32,255 bases of DNA from Acidobacteriota bacterium (GCA_009694735.1 SHUG01000021.1:1-32255), one strand, 5' to 3'. Shown: positions 9,101-16,303, counted from the first letter of the stretch. Numbers and translations are program-made. The notes: generated from the letters alone by a model not told the origin.

Positions 9101-9532
9101 GCCGCAATCGACCACGTGCAGGCTGCGACCGTTGGTCACCAGTGCCCACGCCGCCTCGGCGCCGACGCCGCCGCGAATGGCCTCGCGCCAGGCGGCCGCC
9201 ACCGGCGCCGCCCACGGCAGCGTGACCATGAGCGCCGGTGGCGTTTCCCCACCGTGGCATAGACCTGCCAGCAGGTCGCCGACCGGGCGAACCATCGACA
9301 CCGCATACCCCAGGGCGTCGAGCAGTGGCGCGGTCGCCACATCGAGCACTTGTCGGGCGCTGGCCGCGGGCCCAATCGACCGCGACACCGATCGCCACCA
9401 CCGAACGGCCTGCCGCTCGAACCCGACAGTGGCGGCCGGGTCCAGGCCCGGCAGCAGCTGCTGCTCGAGGTACGCATGCGAAACCAACTGTCCGCCAATG
9501 CCGGCAATCACGGCGTGAGAGGGAGCGGCCAC
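6155..9532 (-). CDS. Eco57I-like N6-adenine DNA methyltransferase
   Basis: This 1125-residue protein is built like type IIG/BREX/DISARM-type large methylases. GSFYTP (391-396) precedes the core, motif I DPAMGSGAF is at 427-435 for SAM, GVDLNP at 481-486 and catalytic motif IV NPPW at 684-687. HWELAFPEVF (656-665) is typical of the group. Residues about 750-1110 should contain target recognition. The N-terminal 170 residues end in WALVTNGRS (129-137), a landmark that in type IIG enzymes follows the nuclease ExK, but here I see no D...ExK, so the protein is probably modification-only. GTG 9532 lies inside the helicase gene (25-bp overlap), which argues for coupled translation. The last residues (SQKHGNTV) are encoded by a dispersed repeat. 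Specificity is unknown. Confidence 0.85.
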   Translation of the reverse strand: MAAPSHAVIAGIGGQLVSHAYLEQQLLPGLDPAATVGFERQAVRWWRSVSRSIGPAASARQVLDVATAPLLDALGYAVSMVRPVGDLLAGLCHGGETPPALMVTLPWAAPVAAAWREAIRGGVGAEAAWALVTNGRSLHVVDCGRPWTRHTLQFDFATLLSHPHGSRLLWALAGAHATCNRAGPNTLRSRVDASNLHGARVCQSLGDGVLAALPALAGALSPGAAPGAQPYDQALTVVYRVLFLLFAEARGLVPVWHPVYREAYSIDALYQRSVEPRVPRGLWAAMQAIARMAHAGCKAGDLDVTAFNGRLFSPRHAPLVERRRVPEDVVKALVLALATTDTPAGRRRIAYHDLGVEQLGAVYERVLEHEPVVTRGGVMLRRTSTERKATGSFYTPRSITEFLVRRTLHPLVVDRPIGDLLALRVVDPAMGSGAFLVAACHYLADQCELALVRDGQWDAHGVTPADRAGLRRQVAEQCLYGVDLNPTAVQLARLSLWLTTLAAGKPLTFLDHHLAVGNSLIGGWLADLAKPPVRGRAINHAALPLFDAEVSAVVAAHVLPDRLRLAIEPSDTLQAVRDKERRLERLSAPNGPFANWSRATDAWCAAALWPGAAPSHAVVNEWIASLLGGATTLPAEQLARWLAKAAAVASSHAVIHWELAFPEVFFDALGQRRPDGGFDAVLGNPPWDMLRADAGAAAVRAADRERATPLRRFFRSSGIYTAQGQGHANRYQLFAERALQLTRPGGRFGLILPSGIGTDHGSAALRRRWFDRCDLDTWIGLDNKAGIFPIHRSVRFVLIAATNAGHTDVLRFRSGLQDPAALDRCASDARQDKGDEWLSVSRSRLQAWDPEQLSVPTLTSPTALAILTSASAAAPPLGAVHGWYARFGRELNATDDRAHFVERSARHTGRKSSRPQDRKTSMLPIVEGKHLAPFQVSLAGTTHAVLRETATRLIDPSTSFARDRIAYRDVASATNRLTLIAGLLPKGTLSTHTVFVLKTALAPDAQWCLLALLNSLVANYLVRLNVTTHVTTALMTRLPVPRPPDGSAAFCELAALARGLAKTGIESAPDGYARLNAIVARLYQLTPEHYQHVVETFPLLPDGLRRCCCDQYMLRTESQKHGNTV
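6159..6186. repeat. Right copy of the inverted repeat flanking the GxxExxY gene
   Basis: TGTTTCCGTG (6163-6172) is the reverse complement of 5732-5741, and the flanks are also similar. It overlaps the 3' end of the methylase and supplies its last codons. Confidence 0.7.
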
Positions 9533-11826
9533 AAGGCAACCAGCCGCGAGTGAACGGGTTGCGGATCGATACCGCTCAACGAGGCGGCGCGTCTTGCCAG
9601 CGCCGCGTCAAGCTGGGCGGCGACTTCGCGCCGTGCACCGGCGGAGCGTTCGGCGCGCCGGTCGAACAGCGAGGACTGGTGCATCACCGGCTCCGACGCC
9701 AGCCGTGTCCTGGCAGCGGCGATTCGCGCCAGCACCGCCCGGCGCAACGGCGGCGACAACGCTTTCGGGTTGCCGGTCGTCTCGGTGTTGCCCATCGCGA
9801 TGACGACCTCGCGCCACGCGGCGGTCATGTGCATGCCGTGGAGGGCCACGGTGCGCGCAACCACCCGGCGTTCGATCAACCGGCCGCCCGGTCCCCACTG
9901 CGTGCGCTCGAAAAGCGCGACGGCGGCGCAGTCTCCCTGGCGAGCGTGTCGAGGTATTGCGAAGATCGGGTGGGCGGGGACCGCGCCGGCGTGACGACTT
10001 AACTGTCGATGGCTGGTGACGCGCGCCAACTCATCAGCCACGCCGTGCATGCGTGTGGTGGCGATGGGCGTGACCGCCCGCGGCGGCCGCGCCACATCGT
10101 CGAAGACGGCGCGCGCAGTGTCGAGCGTGTTGGCATCCTGTTCGGCCAGTGCCTGCTCGGCATAGTGGCGCCGCCGCTCGAGATGGTTCCAGACCCGGTC
10201 CTCCACCGTGCCGCGGTGCACCAGGTGCACCGCGTGCACCCGGCGCCGTTGTCCAATCCGGTCGACGCGGCCGATCCGTTGCTCGAGACGAAGCGGATTC
10301 CACGGCAGCTCGAGATCGATCACCAGGCGGCAGCGCCGATGGAGGTTCAGGCCTTCGCCGGCGGTGTCGGTGGCGATCAGCACATCGAGCTCGCCACGAT
10401 CGAATTGCCGCAGAACCTCCTGGCGCATGGGTGCGGGGACGCCGCCGTGAATGGCACCCAGTCGGAACGTTGACGCCAGAAAATCTGCCGCGGCCTGGAG
10501 CGTGTCGCGATACTCCGTGAACACCACCGCGGGCTCGCCGGCCCGTTTCAGGAACCGCCGTAGTCTCGATAGCTTCGACGAGTGCCCCGCCGCGCGGTGC
10601 GCCAGGTCGATCAGCTGGTCGAGGCACCGTCGCTCCCCCGCCTCGTCTGACAGGCCCGGTCGGGCCAGCCGCTCATCCAGTTCGTCGCCATCGTCGTCAT
10701 CGCCGTCTTCCCAAGGGAGCGAGCCCTGGACGGGCACCGGCGGCGGTGCCCCCGCGAGCAGCGCCCGGCGTCTTGCCAGTGTCAGGGCGACCGCCGCCGC
10801 GCTCGAGGCGGCCCGACGCGCGAGCGTGATCGCCACCAGTTGCACCGCGTGATCCGATTGCCCGCGCGCCTGCCAGATGTCGCGCGCGTAGTCGTCCGTG
10901 GCGCGCAGCAGCCGCGCCTCGTCGTGGGTCGCGGTGACACTCATCAGGCGAGCGCGGCGATCGTCCCGAAGGCCGATGTCAAACCGGCCCCGTCGAAAAA
11001 TCACCAGCGGGTCGCCGAGTGACCCAATGGCAGTGAGGTAGGCAAAGGCGGCCCGATCGCCCGAATGCGGCGTGGCCGACGCCAGTACTATCCACGGTGC
11101 TCGTGAGGCGAGGCGACTGACGGCGTGGCCGCGGTCGCTGGCTGGGGTCAGGTGGTGCGCCTCATCAGCGATCACCAGGTCGAACGGCACTTCCTCAACG
11201 GCGGCGATCACTTCCGGACGCTTGACGAGATCGATCGACGCAATGACGACGGGATGGGCGGCCCACGGATTGACGCCGGCCGGCAGGTCCTGGAGATTCA
11301 TGGCGAGCGAGGTGTGATCGAGCACGGCCGCCACGATCCCGAATCGATCGCGTAACTCGGTGGCCCAGGATTCGCGCAGTCCGGCGGGACAAAGAATCAG
11401 CGCGCGATCGAGCAGGCTGCGTGCCCGAAGCTCGGCGAGAATCAGGCCGGCCTGAATGGTCTTGCCCAGCCCCACGCCGTCGGCCAGCAGCACTCGGGTG
11501 GCACCGTGCAGCACCGCCAGCGCAGGTTCCAGTTGATAGGCGAACAGGTCCAGCGTGGCATCCGCGGCGGTCCACAGACCGAGGGCTGGCCGTTCCCGGG
11601 CGATGGCGGCAAGGGCGCCGCGCAGGACGGTGCGTCGCTTGCGCCGCCGGGGTTGCGTCGACTGAGACGCGGTGACGCGATCGAAGGGCGTGACGGCGTG
11701 AAAACGACGGCCGTGGTTGTCGGGTCCGCAGCCCTCGAGCGTCAACACCGTGCAGCGCTCGAACACTTCCGTGCGCGCGACCGTCCAGCACTCGTCGCGC
11801 ACCCTCACCATTTCACCGGGTCGCAT
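9508..11826 (-). CDS. SNF2/HepA-type helicase-like ATPase paired with the methylase
   Basis: This is a superfamily-2 DNA translocase of the SNF2/RapA type. The motifs are in order: motif I DGVGLGKTIQAG (116-127), Ia ILCPAGLRESW, II DEAH (221-224), III LASATPHSG (248-256), a charged linker (370-400), then the C-lobe with VVFTEYRD, V IATDTAGEGLNLH (484-496) and VI QRIGRVDRIGQRR (516-528). The C-terminal 200 residues match nothing I know. At 772 residues it is shorter than the DrmD helicase of DISARM, its closest known analogue by partner type. Start ATG 11826 has no clear ribosome site; ATG 11811 is an alternative. It overlaps the downstream methylase by 25 bp, so the two are almost certainly expressed together. 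A role in restriction of foreign DNA is inference from the pairing. Confidence 0.85.
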   Translation of the reverse strand: MRPGEMVRVRDECWTVARTEVFERCTVLTLEGCGPDNHGRRFHAVTPFDRVTASQSTQPRRRKRRTVLRGALAAIARERPALGLWTAADATLDLFAYQLEPALAVLHGATRVLLADGVGLGKTIQAGLILAELRARSLLDRALILCPAGLRESWATELRDRFGIVAAVLDHTSLAMNLQDLPAGVNPWAAHPVVIASIDLVKRPEVIAAVEEVPFDLVIADEAHHLTPASDRGHAVSRLASRAPWIVLASATPHSGDRAAFAYLTAIGSLGDPLVIFRRGRFDIGLRDDRRARLMSVTATHDEARLLRATDDYARDIWQARGQSDHAVQLVAITLARRAASSAAAVALTLARRRALLAGAPPPVPVQGSLPWEDGDDDDGDELDERLARPGLSDEAGERRCLDQLIDLAHRAAGHSSKLSRLRRFLKRAGEPAVVFTEYRDTLQAAADFLASTFRLGAIHGGVPAPMRQEVLRQFDRGELDVLIATDTAGEGLNLHRRCRLVIDLELPWNPLRLEQRIGRVDRIGQRRRVHAVHLVHRGTVEDRVWNHLERRRHYAEQALAEQDANTLDTARAVFDDVARPPRAVTPIATTRMHGVADELARVTSHRQLSRHAGAVPAHPIFAIPRHARQGDCAAVALFERTQWGPGGRLIERRVVARTVALHGMHMTAAWREVVIAMGNTETTGNPKALSPPLRRAVLARIAAARTRLASEPVMHQSSLFDRRAERSAGARREVAAQLDAALARRAASLSGIDPQPVHSRLVALWPLPLTP

Positions 11827-11955
11827 GCCGGGGGAACTGCAAACGCCGGGCCCGATGCCGATGCGCGCTTTCTCGTGGATTCCGGAACGCGCGGCCTGAG
11901 CGCAGCGCAGAATCTTCTACGCGGGCGCCTCGTTGATGCCGCAGTTACTGCAACG
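11827..11955. other. 129-bp gap between M14 peptidase and helicase genes
   Basis: I see no gene, convincing terminator or promoter here. The helicase reading frame stays open for some way upstream of ATG 11826 but shows no recognisable domain. Confidence 0.4.
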
Positions 11956-14547
11956 CTAGCGGGCGGTGTGGAGGGCGTTGAAGAAGAGGCGGAAGGTGGC
12001 GTGCGACTGCGCGCGATGCTGGGGGCGAAACGCGAACAGGATGGCGCGGCCGAGGCCTGCCGTGACCTCCACCATCGCCCCCTTGCCGGCAATCACGCCC
12101 TCGCCTTCGAGCCAGCCGCTGAGCAGGACGCCGCTCTTCGCGTAGCGGCCAATGATGCGCGCGGTTGGCACGGCCAATCCTGCCGCCGCCGTCGGTGCGG
12201 CCGGCGCCAGCTCGAACGCGCCGCTGAACGCGCAGAAGCCGGCGGTCTCGCGGGGCAGGCCGTAGGTGAGGGGATCGGGATCCAGTTCGAGTTTGATCAC
12301 CGAGCCCGGACAGAAAAAGTCGCCCGGCGGCAAGCCGCGGGTGACGTCCGTCACCGGTGCGCCGAGCAGCGTGACCGCCAGCTCGCTGGCTGAATCGAGG
12401 GTCACGAGCGTGCCGCCGCCCGTGACGAACTGACGGAGCATCTCGGCGCCGTCCGTGCCGAGGCCGCCGACGTACTCGGGAGGCATGGTCCCGGCCGGAT
12501 GTCCGGCGATCAGGCGATCCGCGCCCAGGTCGGGAATGATGATGGCGTCGAAGCGCGCCCCCAGGCCACCGCGGCGAATGTCGGCATCGGTGAGGTTCTC
12601 GAACGGGAACTCGTACTGCTCGAGCAGCCAGCGCGTCCAGCCCTCATCGATGCTTTCGACCCACGGCTTGTAGAGGGCAAGCCGCGCGCGGCCGAGCGGC
12701 CGCGCGTCCGGTGGTGGACGCCCCGCCGAGGCAGTGACACGCAAGCCGAGGTCACGGGCGACGCCGTCCACCGCCTGCCGCACGCCCTTGGCTTCGACCA
12801 CGACCAGCGCGCCGGGCTGATAGGTATAGCCCTGGATCGCCATCGCTGACGCCAGCCACGACACGCGCGCGCCCGCCTTCTGCAGACGGTTAATCGCCAG
12901 GCTGGCACCATTGCCGCGACCATCGATCACGTAGAACGCGGGCTTGCGGGTATCCCCCCAGACCTGGGCCGGCGCGATCGTCGCGCGATCGAGGCGTGTC
13001 GTGGGGGGCGGCTCGAAGTACTGATCAATGCGATCGATCTTCACGTTCATCTGGAGTGGCAGCGTCCAGCCGGCGACGTCGTAGGGACGGTCGACCTGCG
13101 CGCCGGGCGCGAGCCGCCGCACGGGATACTGCTGGGTCTCGAGCAAGGTCTTGGCGTAGGCGCGAAATGGCTGCGCCATCAGGATGATGTCGGAGCCTTG
13201 CGGGTAGACCGTGTCGGCCACGCGGAACGGCTCGATCGTCCGTCTGATCTCCACCGCTCCTTCGAGCAGGAGCTGTTCGAGCTTGCGGGCCGCATGCGGG
13301 TCGAACTGTCCAGGCGGAATGATGAACGCAAATGGGCCGCCCTTGAGCCCGAGCTCCACCTGCCGCTTGCCCATGCGATAGAAATTGCGAACCAACTCTT
13401 CGCGATAGCGCGCCGCCGCGCCGAGCATGCCCCGGGCGGCCGACAGGTCGTAGTTGACGATGTCGCGCAGGCGCCAGTCACCGCCCGGCCACGGATTGGG
13501 AAAGGTGGTGGACGGCGAGTGGTCGGGAAACCCGCGGCCGCCGGTCAGCTGGTCGGGTGCCACCGTGATCGGCGAGGCAATGCGAACACTGGCCGCCTCG
13601 GTGAGGATTGTCACCGTGTTGTGGCCAAGCGGCGCCGAGTCTTCGTAGCCCGGCCAGTAGTAGTCGTAGAGCGCATTTTGCAACACGCCCGAGTGGCCGT
13701 CTTGCTCGAGTGACAGCGCCATGGCATGGCCGAGCAGGCCGGCAGTGCGCCAGATCAACGGGTCGTAGTTGCGATCGATCGGATCGAGATTGGGCGGCAC
13801 GAAAAAGCGCGCCCCGCGCGGCCCCATCTGGTGCATGGTCAGGAACACTTGCGGATGCCAACGGCGGTAGAAAAAATCCGCGAGCGAGCGGTTCTCCGCC
13901 ATGTTCATCATGAACGCGTCGCGGTTGAGGTCGTGGCCGACGTAGTGGTGGTACAGCCACGGCATGTTGCTGCCCTCGAACTCAGTGCCCTTCCACTGGC
14001 GATACCAGTCGACGGTGATGACATGCCCGTCAGGGTTGAGCGAGGGAAACAGGATCAGCACCACCTCGCGCAGCGCCCGCAACACCTCCGGATCCCGCGA
14101 GGTCGCCAGCGTGTGCAGCAACTCGGGCGCCGCCTGTGTCGCGCCAATCTCGGTGGCGTGAATGCTCATACCGAGTGCCACGATCACGGGCTGGCGTTCG
14201 GCCAGGGCCATGGCGGCCGGTTCGTCGAGCGTCCGCGGGTCAGCCAGCCGAAGAGCATTGGCGCGAATCTGCTCGAGCCGCGCGATGTTCTCCGGCGCCG
14301 ACACGACGGCCGCGATCAACCGCCGGCCGTCGGTGGAGGGACCGGCATCGACGATCTCGACGCGATCCGACGCCGCGGCCACGGTCTCGAAGTAGCGTTG
14401 GAGACCGGGCCAGTCGGCCAGTTCCCGGTCGGTGCCCATCCGAAATCCGAATGCCGCTTCCGGCGTCGGGATCGCGGCCGGCGCCTGCCCGCCAAGGGGT
14501 GCCGTGAGCAGGAAGGCCAGGAGCAGGCCGATCGATCGTGCGCGCAT
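11956..14547 (-). CDS. Secreted M14-family zinc metallocarboxypeptidase
   Basis: A signal peptide (MRARSIGLLLAFLLTAPLGG) precedes a peptidase M14 domain. The zinc ligands are visible as HATE (130-133) and a distal His in FLTMHQMG (239); LNPDG (170-174) and HDLNRD (205-210) are the usual neighbours, and TILTEAAS (E317) holds the likely catalytic Glu. The enzyme should remove C-terminal residues or cleave peptides outside the cytoplasm. The long C-terminal half (about 400-863) includes a Rossmann or glutaminase-like segment near IIIPDLGADRL and GGGTLVTLDSASEL, seen in other long M14 proteins of Acidobacteriota and Bacteroidetes. TATGAT lies 8 nt before the ATG, so the transcript may be leaderless. 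It is transcribed toward the helicase, with a 129-bp gap. Confidence 0.9.
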   Translation of the reverse strand: MRARSIGLLLAFLLTAPLGGQAPAAIPTPEAAFGFRMGTDRELADWPGLQRYFETVAAASDRVEIVDAGPSTDGRRLIAAVVSAPENIARLEQIRANALRLADPRTLDEPAAMALAERQPVIVALGMSIHATEIGATQAAPELLHTLATSRDPEVLRALREVVLILFPSLNPDGHVITVDWYRQWKGTEFEGSNMPWLYHHYVGHDLNRDAFMMNMAENRSLADFFYRRWHPQVFLTMHQMGPRGARFFVPPNLDPIDRNYDPLIWRTAGLLGHAMALSLEQDGHSGVLQNALYDYYWPGYEDSAPLGHNTVTILTEAASVRIASPITVAPDQLTGGRGFPDHSPSTTFPNPWPGGDWRLRDIVNYDLSAARGMLGAAARYREELVRNFYRMGKRQVELGLKGGPFAFIIPPGQFDPHAARKLEQLLLEGAVEIRRTIEPFRVADTVYPQGSDIILMAQPFRAYAKTLLETQQYPVRRLAPGAQVDRPYDVAGWTLPLQMNVKIDRIDQYFEPPPTTRLDRATIAPAQVWGDTRKPAFYVIDGRGNGASLAINRLQKAGARVSWLASAMAIQGYTYQPGALVVVEAKGVRQAVDGVARDLGLRVTASAGRPPPDARPLGRARLALYKPWVESIDEGWTRWLLEQYEFPFENLTDADIRRGGLGARFDAIIIPDLGADRLIAGHPAGTMPPEYVGGLGTDGAEMLRQFVTGGGTLVTLDSASELAVTLLGAPVTDVTRGLPPGDFFCPGSVIKLELDPDPLTYGLPRETAGFCAFSGAFELAPAAPTAAAGLAVPTARIIGRYAKSGVLLSGWLEGEGVIAGKGAMVEVTAGLGRAILFAFRPQHRAQSHATFRLFFNALHTAR

Positions 14548-14555
14548 GACGCGGG

Positions 14556-14561
14556 ATCATA
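14556..14561 (-). promoter_or_regulatory. -10-like box 8 nt before the M14 peptidase start
   Basis: Minus-strand TATGAT (five of six consensus bases) is followed by 8 nt and the ATG. No clear -35 is visible. Confidence 0.4.
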
Positions 14562-14592
14562 TCGCCTTCGCGCGGAGCATCCCCGAGCGGAC

Positions 14593-14622
14593 AAAAAGCC
14601 GGGGTGCCGCGGACGGCACCCC
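14593..14622 (-). terminator. Rho-independent terminator of the 64-residue gene
   Basis: On the minus strand GGGGTGCCG-TCCG-CGGCACCCC forms a perfect 9-bp stem with a 4-nt loop (14622-14601). It is followed by GGC and TTTTT (14597-14593), 27 bp after the stop of the small gene. Confidence 0.88.
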
Positions 14623-14649
14623 AGAAGGGACGGAGGAAACGGCGGTTGG

Positions 14650-14844
14650 TTACTTTGCGTCGCGCAGCGACGGCCACTCGATAGCGGCGGGATGCTCGAT
14701 AGCCCTCGGGCTGTCACCTGCCGCCGGCTTCACGCGCGCATCGATGCGCGCGAACAATGCCGCAAGGCCAGCCTGCTCTGGATCGTAGACGCCCCATTCA
14801 TCCCTGGCGGGACGCGCGGGTGGTTGAGTATTGGTAATGGCCAT
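14650..14844 (-). CDS. Small protein of unknown function under a sigma-54 promoter
   Basis: This 64-residue protein (MAITNTQPPARPARDEWGVY at the start) matches no family I can name, but it looks real. It has an AAGGA ribosome site just before ATG 14844, a near-consensus sigma-54 promoter 32 bp upstream and a strong terminator 27 bp downstream. The core DEWGVYDPEQAGLAALFARID is amphipathic and resembles short acidobacterial proteins I have seen with the DEWG..DPEQ.G motif. There is no signal peptide, Cys or membrane helix, so it is probably cytosolic. It is divergent from the CpaE-like ATPase gene and may share its activator. Function unknown. Confidence 0.72.
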   Translation of the reverse strand: MAITNTQPPARPARDEWGVYDPEQAGLAALFARIDARVKPAAGDSPRAIEHPAAIEWPSLRDAK

Positions 14845-14875
14845 GGTCCTTGTTAGAGGGTTGCGCCGACTCTAG

Positions 14876-14891
14876 AGCAAGCCACATGCCG
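14876..14891 (-). promoter_or_regulatory. Sigma-54 promoter for the 64-residue gene
   Basis: Minus strand CGGCATG-TGGC-TTGCT matches the consensus TGGCAYG-N4-TTGCW at every fixed position except the first. The -12 C at 14877 predicts a start at about 14865, leaving a 21-nt leader that contains AAGGA before ATG 14844. Confidence 0.75.
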
Positions 14892-15089
14892 AAGGAGTCT
14901 CGCCGGCGTGCGACTGGCGAACCCGTCCCGTTACTATGAGTTAGCGCCTCGTCCCACAGCCGGCCACCACGCACTCAGGCACGCCGCAACCACCATTCGT
15001 GTGGACGCACTTACATTTGTGCAAGCCGCGCCCAGCCGGCCAGCCCAGCGCTGCGCACTTTCTCATAGGGGAGCCAGCGCCGCTCGCTC
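14892..15089. promoter_or_regulatory. Intergenic segment between two divergent sigma-54 promoters
   Basis: About 200 bp without a supported gene lie between the two sigma-54 sites, the expected place for enhancer-binding-protein sites. The only symmetric element I noted is a weak GCAC-N8-GTGC at 15007-15022. No binding site is proven. Confidence 0.4.
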
Positions 15090-15105
15090 TGGCACACAGG
15101 TTGCT
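15090..15105 (+). promoter_or_regulatory. Sigma-54 promoter for the CpaE-like gene
   Basis: TGGCAC-ACAGG-TTGCT matches the -24/-12 consensus with the correct spacing (GG at 15091-15092, GC at 15103-15104). With C15104 as -12 the transcript starts near 15116, one base before the ATG at 15117, so the message would be leaderless. Confidence 0.8.
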
Positions 15106-15116
15106 CCTGCCCCGGC

Positions 15117-15914
15117 ATGATCGTGAGCTACCTCGGCACCAAGGGTGGGACCGGCACGACAACGCTGGCCGTCAACGGGGCGGCGGATATTCGCCGGCTG
15201 ACACACAAGCCGACCGTGATCGTCGACCTCAAAGCCGGTCCGGGCGACGTCTCGCTGTTTCTTGGCCTTCGGCCGCGTCACTCGGTGCTGCATGCCATCG
15301 ACCACTTGTCGTGGATGGATCCGGGCGCCGTGTCCAAGTACGTCGTCCACCATCAATGCGGCCTTCACGTGCTGGCGTGCGCGGACGAGTTCGGCCGCCC
15401 GGCCTCGCGCGATGTCGAGGGCATCGAGCAGATGTTGCGCTGCCTCAACTCACTCTACGACTTCGTGATCGTCGACGTCGGCAGCACGTTGAGCACCTGC
15501 GGCGCGATGGCCCTGCAGCTGTCGGATACGGTGATGCTGGTGGCCAACCCCGACGTGCCGTGCCTCCGCAACCTGCAGCGGTTGATCGATGCCGTCAAGC
15601 TGACCGGCGTCGGTGCCGAGCGTCTGAAGATCGTCCTCAACCGCGCCTCGGAGTTTGGCGTGCTCTCCACGGCGCAGATTGAGCGCGTGCTCGGCCTGGG
15701 CATCGACTACAGCGTCAACAGCGACTATCGCACCGTCGCCTCGGCCGTGAACTCCGGTGTGCCGGTGTCGACCCTGCGCGCGTCGGCGGAGCTGCATCAC
15801 CAGCTGGAGGTCATTGCCCGGGCGCTGTGCGGGGTGCCCGCCGGCCGGGCGCGGCCGGCCGGCGGCGATCGCAGCGACGATGAGGAGTCCGGGCTCGCCC
15901 GGCACCAGCTGTAA
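15117..15914 (+). CDS. MinD/ParA-type ATPase (CpaE/TadZ-like, no receiver domain)
   Basis: A deviant Walker A motif of the ParA/MinD kind, GTKGGTGTTTLA, is at residues 7-18. It is followed by VIVDLKAGPGDVSLFLGL (A'-like) and YDFVIVDVGSTLS (Walker B). In CpaE/TadZ proteins this ATPase directs pilus or secretion machinery to a cell site; those usually have an N-terminal receiver-like domain, which is absent here. The C-terminal 25 residues are disordered and charged. The start is fixed by the need to keep the P-loop intact. The sigma-54 promoter ends 12 bp upstream and suggests control by an enhancer-binding protein, possibly the one encoded at 16733-18115. No tad or pil genes are in the window, so the process it serves is unknown. 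Confidence 0.82.
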   Translation: MIVSYLGTKGGTGTTTLAVNGAADIRRLTHKPTVIVDLKAGPGDVSLFLGLRPRHSVLHAIDHLSWMDPGAVSKYVVHHQCGLHVLACADEFGRPASRDVEGIEQMLRCLNSLYDFVIVDVGSTLSTCGAMALQLSDTVMLVANPDVPCLRNLQRLIDAVKLTGVGAERLKIVLNRASEFGVLSTAQIERVLGLGIDYSVNSDYRTVASAVNSGVPVSTLRASAELHHQLEVIARALCGVPAGRARPAGGDRSDDEESGLARHQL

Positions 15915-15919
15915 GTGGT

Positions 15920-15947
15920 CAAGTCCCAAGCCCCAAGTCTCAAGCCT
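15920..15947. repeat. Four heptamers (CAAGYCY) at the queF 3' end
   Basis: The units are CAAGTCC, CAAGCCC, CAAGTCT and CAAGCCT in tandem. The last unit provides the final codon and part of the stop of queF. Same family as 1921-1962. Confidence 0.8.
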
Positions 15948-16290
15948 TCGTGTACTCCGCCGTCACCTTCGTGGTGATCCCGCCGCGCGCGGTAAAGTCG
16001 CCGACCACGGTCATCTGCCGTGGGGCGCAGGCAGCCACCAGGTCGTCCAGAATCTGGTTGGTGGCGGCCTCGTAGAAAATTCCCTTGTTCCTGAACTCCA
16101 GCAGATAGTATTTGAGGGACTTGAGCTCGAGGCAGTGGGCGTCGGGCAGGTAGCGGATGCGGATGACGCCGAAGTCGGGGAGGCCCGTCTTCGGGCACAT
16201 CGACGTAAACTCTGGGCAGTCGATCGCGATTTCGAAGCGGCGTTCGGGCCGCGGGTTGGGAAACGTCTCGATCGTCGACGCGGTAGACAT
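15940..16290 (-). CDS. queF: preQ1 synthase (NADPH-dependent 7-cyano-7-deazaguanine reductase)
   Basis: The enzyme reduces preQ0 to preQ1 in the queuosine tRNA-modification pathway. It is the short, single-domain type (116 residues). The active-site Cys is C32 in FTSMCPKTGLPDFG, the substrate region is LELKSLKYYLLEFRN, and FYEAATNQIL with DFTARGGITT follow as in the family. No other queuosine gene lies nearby. TAGACT sits 7 nt before ATG 16290, suggesting a leaderless transcript. The stop codon overlaps a heptamer repeat array. Confidence 0.93.
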   Translation of the reverse strand: MSTASTIETFPNPRPERRFEIAIDCPEFTSMCPKTGLPDFGVIRIRYLPDAHCLELKSLKYYLLEFRNKGIFYEAATNQILDDLVAACAPRQMTVVGDFTARGGITTKVTAEYTKA

Positions 16291-16297
16291 AATGATC

Positions 16298-16303
16298 AGT
16301 CTA
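16298..16303 (-). promoter_or_regulatory. -10-like box 7 nt before the queF start
   Basis: Minus-strand TAGACT is followed by 7 nt and the ATG, consistent with transcription beginning at the start codon. Confidence 0.4.

Noticed and set aside
5778-11826. Complete DISARM or BREX system
   Set aside because: Only a helicase and a methylase resemble DISARM parts; drmA, drmB, drmC, pglZ and brxC are not present in the window.
11827-11955. Extension of the helicase reading frame upstream
   Set aside because: The frame is open but shows no domain or better start; kept as spacer.
14892-15089. Coding frames between the sigma-54 promoters
   Set aside because: They are short, lack ribosome sites and would overlap both promoters.
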